From Cladocopium goreaui (lineage: Eukaryota; Sar; Dinophyceae; Suessiales; Symbiodiniaceae): DNA of 64,000 bases. Location of the stretch: positions 1 through 64,000 of the forward strand of contig CAMXCT020003385.1 in the NCBI GenBank assembly GCA_947184155.2, in the 5' to 3' direction. The notes under the pieces were generated by a model. The model had not been told where the DNA came from. It saw nothing but the letters and a program-made list of their open reading frames with translations, and searched no databases. The position numbers and the translations under genes are program-made. Below are positions 22,201 to 28,987 of the stretch, piece by piece; position 1 is the first letter of the stretch, and each line of letters begins with the position of its first letter.

Positions 22201-23352
22201 TTCGCTCCATACAGATTCAATGGTAGGAAAGGTATCTCAGGTGGAGTTGTGTTTTGTGAAGGTGCATTGGTTAGGTCATTGGCTCGTCAACAACAGTCAG
22301 TGTCTCTGTCATCATGTGAAGCAGAATTGTATGCATTGCAGATGGTTGCCCAAGAATCGGTTGCTTTCAGTAATTTCTGTCACCGTGTGTATATCGGAAT
22401 TGGAGAGATGAGAGAAAGAGATGTTCCTCAGATCCTGTTAGAATCTGACAGCTCTTCAGCGTTGCAGCTGTTAGTAGGACAGGACATTCCCAAGAGAAGT
22501 CGGCATGTTGAGATTAGAATGGCCTGGATGAAAGCTAAAATTAGTTCCAACGAACTGCTGGTTGAACACCGAGCTGGAACTGACAACGTGGCAGATCTTT
22601 TTACCAAGTGTTTGGGGACCAAGGATTTTCTCAGGCATCGAACGAGCTTAGGATTCGAAGTGCCAGAAGTACCTGCAAAGGACCTGCAAAGAATTAGGGA
22701 TGTCATGCTGTTTAACAACCGTGTGGACCAGAAACAAGACATCGCCTTTGTTGAAGTTTGTTGCGGGACGAATTCAGCACTTAGGGAAGCCTGCAAGGTA
22801 GCCAGAATGCCCTACATAGGTATCGTCAAACGAATGGAAACTGCTGATATGTTTCAGAAAGTGAAAGAATTCGTTGAGGTACAACAACAGCTAGGGTATA
22901 GATGGGTGCATGTGCATGCTTCCACACCGTGCAGTTCAGGATCGCCCCTCAAGAATTTTTCAGCGCAAGTAGAATCTGAAGCTGACAGGTCATGGAAAGG
23001 TATCATGGACAACGTTTCTAAGTATTTGTTGCTGGGGAATTCACGGTCATTTGAGTTGCCACGAAACAACAACATTTGGAAACGAGACGAAACGAAACGT
23101 GTGTTGAAACAGTGCGGTTTGCAATTTGATGCTGAAGTGTTTTTATGCCAGACTGGAATGCAAGGAAAGGTTTTGATCTTTTGTAGTGCTTCAGCCGGTT
23201 TCTGCAACTTGCTCACAAAGAGATTTGGTTGGTGCGAGTGCGACAAGCATGCTGGGATGTATGACGTGAATTGGAACCAGACAGGTGTTTACAACAGAGA
23301 ACTTGCCAAGGCCATTTTGGCCGCAGTACGTGCGGGTAGGAAAGATCCCTGA
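16090..23352 (+). CDS. pol: Copia Gag-Pol polyprotein with C-terminal MTase-like domain
   Basis: Residues of the 2,420-aa frame: Gag core about 100-400; two CX2CX4HX4C zinc knuckles starting at C426 and C448; Lys/Gly-rich tract about 466-500; Trp/Asp-rich tract about 512-560; aspartic protease LLDSGAAAT with D863; integrase zinc-binding segment (ETHRMQGH...CTIC) near 1,020-1,045 and D1073, D1142, E1177 (D,D-35-E); reverse transcriptase with RWVSAYK, LKGLDVSHAFMHSPL and YVDD at 1844-1847; RNase H with FSDAS (D2035), SSCEAELYAL and a late ADLFTK. A ~200-residue domain follows RNase H: IAFVEVCCGTNSALREAC at 2,218 and ASTPCSSGSPL at 2,277, resembling SAM-binding motif I and a PC motif of Rossmann methyltransferases. 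Catalytic residues look intact, so only the Gag frameshift disables it. Confidence 0.95.
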   Translation: MPGQGCMGTACQNAQASTGRSQEPNQGNASYGMPWMSGQCGGAACQGQVGSGQNAGMCMGQDIGGVTPQNQRLQDVLRLMGGLEPMQLLQVRQVLGEQASQARGVPEMFGQRTTSGFPQSMDPMHVPGSSGEYVGDVFAKSEKWLGTPPTPDCAKWTSREAEILGWQAYIYDLTAWAMQASLEFGSEIEHACRWPDPLNWHQLNVNQRARSRRLMAMPRSAFASHPRTLTLINAFSEGINLCNADVGVNTELQASNGFELVRQLTLEYSIRTRSEALSFRTALAGKSFALHGNETSASTIVTDTIRKIYFEMARYSKLLGTLSSRIDAAGLHVAEADLVAVLLRSLPDAVRTFCLHHTGGESYHAFRATALHWEQQQRAFAEFHPKKNLYQVNQVEVSDESTAHYDMSASDGDGNWNLDAVGGMKCGTCGSRKHSSNACDVDLSKLKCFKCQKFGHISVNCPERKKGKGDNKQVIKGKGKQKGKKGKGKGFGKKGKMNEVGYENDYDGTDMWWQDDGSWWEDQSWLETSQVWNGNWDESWDSAWNEGQEYWDESWSWPATDDQQASASAGATAQGVQSLVLSPLISDVFASFATGLTVETDISNETETICSHFSCDETVFHVSIWGLQCLESNRLFCNCENCMIISDDFGANQELCQLRNVRLRYFFTSLPPACFIFAPEFFVGGEFVPISDSESCEEPELIFVSDNDSACSFVVDQPTNYGDEFDDSCTETETETDVCQLWNLDFGWVHEQTPQVDSSLLCAMSASGTSVLSGSLQETSHRVTTFECGLQGIEVEGDTPVSQDLVSSNCHRVELKRVGISTFLNVQDTVSHSFELHRYSPVLHPLLSEIMMGDESQHWWLLDSGAAATVMATASRATYGAWVVNSQNDRFRAANGSKVNIDGSTTVSVWVGFKKKNDNLGRFPVYRQAKLKCLVGGISHNIISTNTLCDCGWEFNQNSQGTEVTHSATGLRLDGVCNFGGCPWVKLDPAWMYQDSESTAQQGEFVMSEGMNAVHDGANLNPLSRAAEAALETHRMQGHVPYDPRCTICARGKSTFQHRRRREGTLETEVQADFGFLTTRGEMVDDEAEGTIKVLVLTELSTNCVGYVIVGQETRTVKNQICKWLDHFGLASSTSSVVLHTDAERAVSELVGTSSEKYTFLVRRARPQQHQSNGGAERAVRRLKESLAVLRAEMNQGGADVCFTERGLHDVVTYIALSHNHFSKAHGTDFSPLEYSTQRKLSRPSFAMFGQSVLAELPSSMRAQSPNETRSIEASFVHSGLDTGPIVQGAIRIDGELVLKRFVARNVKPITPIAWNQVIGDQLFCEIEGGGQAQEVLPARPGVHVEPAAPNVERPRLPDAEINQPMHDDVVEYPDGAPGDLVREMKESDPSYRAPIQRKRPVESAPSQTRKPGELKIARQEPIRASTADGPALPKASPTVSPKSPSPSPDVVRHDVRVFPKTPRCPACDSGMDVPGIRHNAECKRKRAAFEASETPSATPVVVPNVARPRLEVQDMEVETETSPAPVGAGSDQVGPSMDTEGSGVKREAEQSVQDLEDEMAAERAAGTQVPMTLDLFVMDDACHALGPVAWSLEQGPENARATAPELFDAELNSIKFAQGKDHTCVKVKLGGSEVLLWKPDEVIDDSSLMQLDVDLGFEGMKEEIGNLEKCGAGKVIGQAEVDALKKKHPLMRVIPSRWVSAYKSETRVRVRIVAKDLNKGISARKLGISSPTPSIEGLHFVLTLAAQRALRLKGLDVSHAFMHSPLPHGLVIVLKLPLSVSMPDGSQAYLLLYKALNGLRDASLHWLNLLSDSIRGVGLTSDEVEPCIYQGVVNGETALLVAYVDDLLLCCQSEKAEKIVEKAIGKAVPLKETGIILPARHGGGHLIFIGRHVHRGLEDDSLTIGVDPKFLDTTFTEFNITKGSASVPDVAGILDKAIGDKNLMQELSPSAYSRFRRALGKLLWMAQSRHDLKLYLSLIGSQQAKPNQGTESAIRALLRFLFEDVGTCLRLPSPEYENLMIGPARHSILHSFSDASFAPYRFNGRKGISGGVVFCEGALVRSLARQQQSVSLSSCEAELYALQMVAQESVAFSNFCHRVYIGIGEMRERDVPQILLESDSSSALQLLVGQDIPKRSRHVEIRMAWMKAKISSNELLVEHRAGTDNVADLFTKCLGTKDFLRHRTSLGFEVPEVPAKDLQRIRDVMLFNNRVDQKQDIAFVEVCCGTNSALREACKVARMPYIGIVKRMETADMFQKVKEFVEVQQQLGYRWVHVHASTPCSSGSPLKNFSAQVESEADRSWKGIMDNVSKYLLLGNSRSFELPRNNNIWKRDETKRVLKQCGLQFDAEVFLCQTGMQGKVLIFCSASAGFCNLLTKRFGWCECDKHAGMYDVNWNQTGVYNRELAKAILAAVRAGRKDP

Positions 23353-24038
23353 AGGTGTGCTGTCTGCACAGAGCACGAAAGACCGAATGGAAAGTTTTTG
23401 TTTGACCTGCATGTGCATGAGTTTCCATAGGAAAGTTGCGTGGCAGGTGGAACTGTTTTATTTTTGCACGTCTCCGGACGCCGCCAGTTCAATTTGAAAG
23501 GGGGATGTGCAACCTTATTTCATTTTTTTTGGGCATGGAGAAACCAGAGTTTTGTTTTTGCATGTCTTATTTGAAACCAAATACAAACCAAACGAAACGA
23601 AACCCACAGTTGATGTCAGACACATTCATGTAAAGCGCTGCAGTCATGTGGAACACAGATTTTTGTTTTCGCGAAACACTGGCGAACGCGAAGCACTTTT
23701 TGATGAAACACTGCAGTGATGTGAAGCACAGTTCACTTGATGTCAACTTGTGCATGTCAGTTGAGTTTGTTTTGAGTTTTGCATGTCTGTGGACACACTT
23801 TGGACAGGGTTGGACTACAGTTTTTGATGTTTTTGCAATGTTTTGGATGAAAGGCACGTCAGTCGAGATGCAACGACCTGCATGCTACTAAGGATGTCAG
23901 GTACATGACACAACTCACACGCCCAATTCAACATTTGCGGAGTTTAGGACCCTCAAAACGGCTAAACTGCGGTACTCGACTCTGGGTGCGTGTGTGTGTT
24001 GAAACAGCTTTCAATTAGGAATTAGATCGACTGACGCA
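23353..24038 (+). other. Spacer between copia pol and the extra ORF
   Basis: No convincing gene in 0.69 kb. It is rich in short repeats such as AAACCAAAC/GAAACGAAAC and GCATGT. It may hold a promoter or processing signal for the downstream ORF; nothing specific is recognisable. Confidence 0.5.
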
Positions 24039-25544
24039 ATGGCTCGAAAGTATGGACAACAGCACTGGCCGCCAGCTGATGCAGCCCCTTACGGGCACTC
24101 TGGATCGAATTCGATGAATTCGCAGCAGCTCCCATACGATCCCAATGATCCAGTTCTTGGGACGGATATGACGCAGGGAGAATGGGACCAACTACGTGCA
24201 CTCATGCGCAAAGCTGAGGAAGGTGGGAAGATGAACGAACTTTTGACTGTCCACAAAAAGGAGGTCAAAAATGCTCCCATGAACAGAACCTACCCACCGG
24301 ATGACGACTGGCAAGAGTGTAATGAAGGTCACCCAGCTGACAAGAATTCATCTACGAATTCGAATGCTGGTAAAGCGCCTCCAGGTGCTCTATGGCCAGA
24401 TGATCCAGCATGGAAGGTACCACCGGCATCTCCACCGAAGAATTTACAGCAAGGGGCAAGCTCTGGGTTTCAGGATGCACGTGAATACCACAAGAAGTGG
24501 CAGGATCGCCCTTACGACCCCAATGACGACCCCTGGATTGAAGATGTGGAGAAGGATGACAAGCCGAAGGATAAGCCTGTGATTCAAATTTATGGGAACG
24601 TTGTGCAAAAGAATGCGGACCTTGCGGAGGCAAAGGCTGCTGCTGCCGCCATTGCAGCCATTGCAAATCAATACTGCCATCCGGATGAAGGAGGTTCAGC
24701 GGGTTTCCCAAAATTCAATGCACAGGTGCCTATCCCTCCTCCTGCCAAAGCTGATCCACCAGTACTCCCTGCCGCAGCTCTTGGAAGTGAACAGTCATAC
24801 AATGAACAGAAGGGCAAAGGCAAGGGATTCGAGAAGGGTGGAAAAGGAGAATTCGGCAAAGGTGGTCAAAGCGACAAGGGCAAGGGCAAAGAATTCGAGA
24901 AAGGTGCAAAGGGTGAGAAAGGAAAAGAAGGAAAGGGAAAGGAGTCACAGTTTCCCAAGGCCACAAGCCATTCTACAAAGTGTGCACGCATCTCGGAGGA
25001 GCCACCTGATGTGGTGGAACCGAATTCAAACAAGATGCCAGATGGTGCAATGACAGACGGCTCCAAACGTCGTCATGAGGCCGTGATGTCCGCCTCTGAC
25101 AGTGAGGATGGGCTTGGTAGCTATTCCTTCATCTCCGACACCGGGGACTCACCGCCGATCTTTCCGAGCTTTCCCACTGGATTGCCAGGCACTCACAAAT
25201 GGGCAGACAACTGGCAAGATGCTGATGTTAATTACGAAGAGGTGGATTTCTCAATTCCAAAGCCTGCATGGATCAAGGACACATATCACTGGTCTTGCAC
25301 GCTATTGAAGATGGGAAAATTCGCTGCATCGCCAATTACATATCATGCCTTTGTTGTCAAGGTCTTCAACAAGAGTGCAGATGAATGTCGCTACGCCAAG
25401 AAGATGATCGGACAATTCAGGAAGAAGTTAACTTCCACACCAAGGACACAGGGTCCTGATTTCTGTGCATTTCTTATGCACTGCCGAGTTGACGCATTCC
25501 TGAATGCTGGCTACGTGTACCAGCGTGAGTTCGAGTGGCGTTGA
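24039..25544 (+). CDS. Extra ORF of copia element, 501 aa, unknown
   Basis: Lies between pol and the 3' LTR on the same strand, where some LTR elements carry env or accessory genes. It starts MARKYGQQHWPPADA. There are two PYDPND repeats (residues about 33 and 176), an Ala-rich helix (about 203-216), and a Gly/Lys/Glu-rich tract of GKGKGFEKGGKG type (about 262-310) like the one in this element's Gag, suggesting nucleic-acid binding. A compact C-terminal part (about 405-501) includes DTYHWSCTLLKMGKF and RYAKKMIGQFRKK. No signal peptide or transmembrane segment is seen, so env is unlikely. A second Gag-like or captured host protein is possible; function is unknown. Confidence 0.75.
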   Translation: MARKYGQQHWPPADAAPYGHSGSNSMNSQQLPYDPNDPVLGTDMTQGEWDQLRALMRKAEEGGKMNELLTVHKKEVKNAPMNRTYPPDDDWQECNEGHPADKNSSTNSNAGKAPPGALWPDDPAWKVPPASPPKNLQQGASSGFQDAREYHKKWQDRPYDPNDDPWIEDVEKDDKPKDKPVIQIYGNVVQKNADLAEAKAAAAAIAAIANQYCHPDEGGSAGFPKFNAQVPIPPPAKADPPVLPAAALGSEQSYNEQKGKGKGFEKGGKGEFGKGGQSDKGKGKEFEKGAKGEKGKEGKGKESQFPKATSHSTKCARISEEPPDVVEPNSNKMPDGAMTDGSKRRHEAVMSASDSEDGLGSYSFISDTGDSPPIFPSFPTGLPGTHKWADNWQDADVNYEEVDFSIPKPAWIKDTYHWSCTLLKMGKFAASPITYHAFVVKVFNKSADECRYAKKMIGQFRKKLTSTPRTQGPDFCAFLMHCRVDAFLNAGYVYQREFEWR

Positions 25545-25935
25545 ATGCTGGAGGTCTTTGAGACATTGCATGCCCAAGCCGATGGTTTTCTTTTTGTGCA
25601 ATGTGCCTGGAATTCACTGGTATGGATGCTCTGTGCAGAATCTATGGGACTTCTTTTATGATGGGCCGGACTGCATGGAATCCGTTGCAAGGTGATTTCA
25701 ACTTGGCACTTTGAGTTCAATCTTTCTGCATCAATCAGTATGCGGACACAGACAACAGCGATGACACAGGAATAATTAACGTACACAGGTATTTTCGATA
25801 CATCTGCAACTGCTGGGAAGAGATGACTTCGTGTGCGGATCCTCACAATGGTTTTGCGGATGATGTGGATACATATACAATGCATTGTGCTGCATGTTGG
25901 AAACTTTCTTAGCCAAGCTGCATGGGAATCGTAGC

Positions 25936-25944
25936 AAAAGGGGG
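25936..25944 (+). promoter_or_regulatory. Polypurine tract of copia element
   Basis: AAAAGGGGG two bases upstream of the 3' LTR, where plus-strand DNA synthesis is primed. The ~390 bp between the end of the 501-aa ORF and this tract has no gene. Confidence 0.85.
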
Positions 25945-25946
25945 TA

Positions 25947-26727
25947 TGGAAGTATAAACTCCCGTTGATACGGTGAACATGTGCTACGTTCCCCTGACAA
26001 CTTGATATGGCATGTGGAATTTGGTTACAACAATGTCTTCTTTGTGCACAGCTCTGGATTTGCTGCAGAATGGTGGAATAACATCTGGGAACGATGTATT
26101 TTTCGTTGTTTTCTGGACTTTGCATGGTAATGCAAAGTATTTGGTGATGATGTTTATGGACAAGAAGGTCAAACGTTGTTTTCGAAACTCACTTGCTGCA
26201 TGCGCGGCATTTGCAAGTGAATTTGGACGGTTGTGGTGCAACTTTATTTTTCCTGGATGTGCATGTCGTTTGTCAACAACAACAAACCAATTTATTTTTC
26301 TGCCAAACTGCGTTTTGCATTTTTCTGGAAGCTGCATGATGTTTTTGGAGAAGTTTGTGAACGAGGAGAACGTTTTTGGAGTTTGAAGTTATTTGAGAAT
26401 GTTTTGGAAATGGTGATGAATTCAACCAACATGAATTCATCAATGTGAAGCTGAATGTTTTTGGTGCGTTTGGAATCTGTGTGATTCCGCTGCCGTATTC
26501 AAGACGGGACAAGTGCAAGAAGACCAACATAGCACAGTGCATGCTGCATGAACAGCAAACTTACTTCGCTTTGTTTTCTGTGTGGAAAAGAGTTGAGCGA
26601 CTGGTGCAGTGAGAGCCGTTGTTTTGGGGTTTTGTGTTTTTGTTTAAACACTCGACGTGGCGGAGGCCGACCCCATTGCGTGCGTCAGCGACTAGTGGTT
26701 GTAATTAGGTCTGTTTGAAATTTCGCA
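25947..26727 (+). repeat. 3' LTR of copia element (781 bp)
   Basis: TGGAAGTATAAAC to TTTCGCA, matching the 5' LTR. Followed by CAGTC, which does not match the GCATA before the 5' LTR. Confidence 0.95.
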
Positions 26728-28987
26728 CAGTCCCTCCCCCTTGCTCAGTCCAAGCATGGATCCCGAAAGCCAAAATGGGCCCTACTGCTGATAACTTCCG
26801 TCCACTAGGTATGCCATCGACAATAGACGGAAGCATCGCGACAGTCATGACCAAAGCCATTGCTCTACTCCACCCCTCTCAAACGGTGTTAAATGTCTTC
26901 CGCGAACCGCAAAGTGCTGTCCAATCCGTACAAGCTGTTCTCGATCGAGATGCACCATGCGCATGCCTGTCATTGGACCTTTCCAAAGCATTCGAGCAGC
27001 TTAACCCTCACTGGATCTTGCAAATTTTATCAGCATGTAAAGCCCCCTGGTGGATCATCATGTATACCCGGCACATCCCTTCTCTTTCGAAGATGTCGGC
27101 ACAAGGTCCAAGGCAAGTTGTTACCCTCAAAAATGATTGTCACAGGCGTTGACATGGGTCGATCCTTCTCAGTCCCTATCTGTTGGGAGTGCTCCTTGGC
27201 CGATTCGTAGTTGCTGTTTTCCGCCCGAAAATCCGACTCATCATATTGACGCTCTTTGACCTTAGGACAGGGAACCCTGGGGAAGGTATGCCCATAGCCC
27301 ACAATCCGCCCGTCGCAGTAGTTGTCAGGCCCAGTGTCCAAAACATCTGCGTCCTCCTCCCCCATCAGTCTTGCTGTCTGGGCTGCTTTTTTGCCTTGCC
27401 ATGGATCCAGTTTTGACCTATCTTAACCGAATCCCCGGCATGCTGACAGTTCAAGGCTATGTTGACGACACCACGATGGTGGGAGATACCACGGCAGGCA
27501 TGCAATGGCTCACCGATGCCTGGCAAGCTTGCATCCGTTTGAAATCCGCTGGCATCCAAATAGATGAACACCACTGCTGGCGAACCAGTGGGATCAATAT
27601 GCATGCAGCTAGCTCTGGTCAGATCGACCAATACCCTCCGTTAAATTGGGCAACAAGTTTACCAGGACATGCTACATTGCGGCAAGCCTTGGTTCACAGA
27701 GCGGGTTATAGCACCACCACCATAGTGTGCCGAGCAAATTTGTTTGTGTGTCTCACCCCAGCAGAGGTTGATTTAATATTAGCCGGAGAGCATCTTGCTA
27801 AAATTGACCCACTCTTCCTGGTACAGTGTAGTTGTTCCAACAAGTGCAGTGTACTGGTTAATCACCCAGCCTCCCATAGTACTCTGAATGCGCTAGAATG
27901 CTCCGACTGGGGAGCCCACCTCATTGAGGGAAAAACTACTGCGCTTGGTCTGCTCCTATATGGTAAATATACCCGTAGTCATCAAGGGTGGACCCCTGTA
28001 GAGGAACTTATAGGCACACAAGCCATTAACCCCAAAGCCATGTCCAAAGCAAACCATAGGCTGGCCCTGTTCGCCACACCTGCTCACTCCGTAGTGCAAA
28101 GAAGCCTTGCCAATAACTGTTTTATTCTGTCCCTTAATATTTACCAAAGTACATACTTTGGCTTTACTCCGGACGACATTAATCTATACCAACAACGCTC
28201 TGCTAAACTCATCCTTGGCAGACCATGGCTGGCCGCACGGTTTCTGCCACACATATTTCGGTGGTTAGGTATTGCTCCTGCCCTAGACCCAGCGGTCACA
28301 CTCACTGCAGCGTGTTTGGGCTATTGGCTTAGACAAAATGGCTCTACTGCCTTTCTCTCACCGAGGTACCCGGATGTGGGGACAAGGCAAGGAGCGGTTG
28401 TCCAACGCATCTTCCGAACATGGATTCCCCTGCTCGGAATTGATACAGTCGGCAACTTGTTATGCATAACTGCAGGACAAAACACCAGAAAAAAACACTT
28501 CTAATTCCTCCGCCAGCTGAAACTCAGTCTTTACGAAGCCATCCAAGTGCACGCACTGCAATATCTACAGTCTAGAGTAAGCTTACAACTCCTACCAGGT
28601 GGGGTATCGTGGGCTTGGTTGACTCATTTAGCCACAGTGCCTAAACTTGCTGTTAATGGGGTTGCACGCTTTGCGGTCTTGCGGTGGGCAGTCAATGAGG
28701 ATGATGATGAATGCCTGCGGCTTCGACTTGCGGGCTCGCTGCAGGCTGAACAGCCATGCCAACTCTGTGGAATTCCCACCCGTCTGTACCCACTCGGACT
28801 TAATTTTGCACCAGCCTGTGAGAAATGCTGCCATGACCAAGCTATCAATGCTACCACTCTTACAGTAGTGAGATATGGGGGATCCCAACCACATCCCCCT
28901 GGCATGCCGTCGCGGAATCTGCTCGGGGATCCTTTCATATTCCTGCCTCATGGTGTGACCATGCACGAGATCTCGCCCCCTGCGTAG
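26728..28987 (+). pseudogene. LINE reverse transcriptase, 5'-truncated and decayed
   Basis: The RT of a non-LTR element starts abruptly at the copia LTR edge, with WIPKAKMGPTADNFRPL (fingers). Next is CLSLDLSKAFEQLNPHW (motif A). The frame then shifts before RRCRHKVQGKLLPSK and GVDMGRSFSV (motif B region). A 196-bp insertion follows, then LLSGLLFCLAMDPVL and VQGYVDDTTMVG (motif C, YVDD) from 27,371. A TAA at 28,502-28,504 interrupts the same frame, which resumes as FLRQLKLSLYEAIQVHALQYLQ and includes CQLCGIPTRLYPLG. Near 28,930 the frame shifts again into the RNase H ORF. It is the partner half of a LINE like the one whose endonuclease lies on the minus strand at 10.3-11.4 kb, but joining the two is inference. 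Confidence 0.85.
27175..27370. mobile_element. 196-bp insertion inside RT motif B, 6-bp direct repeats
   Basis: TCAGTC at 27,169-27,174 is repeated at 27,365-27,370. Removing the 196 bases restores an uninterrupted motif: GRSFSV then LLSGLLFCLAMDP, in frame. The ends are weakly inverted (CTGTTGGGAG near the start, CTGATGGGGGAG as reverse complement of the end). It could be an introner-like or MITE-like insertion or an unspliced intron. The minus-strand frame running across it (27,030-27,365) has no family resemblance. Confidence 0.6.

Larger units (their letters stand above)
14729..26727 (+). mobile_element. Ty1/copia LTR retrotransposon, ~12 kb
   Basis: Complete by structure: LTRs at 14,729-15,508 and 25,947-26,727, PBS directly after the 5' LTR, PPT directly before the 3' LTR, and pol in copia order (protease, integrase, reverse transcriptase, RNase H). 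At 12 kb it is much larger than the usual 5-6 kb copia element, because of a long Gag, a C-terminal extension of Pol and an extra downstream ORF. No target duplication is visible: GCATA precedes the 5' LTR and CAGTC follows the 3' LTR. That points to rearrangement at one or both flanks. The LTRs differ at roughly a dozen positions by eye. Confidence 0.95.

Noticed and set aside
27030-27365. 111-codon minus-strand ORF
   Set aside because: It spans both RT-coding DNA and the 196-bp insertion antisense, so it cannot be an old gene.
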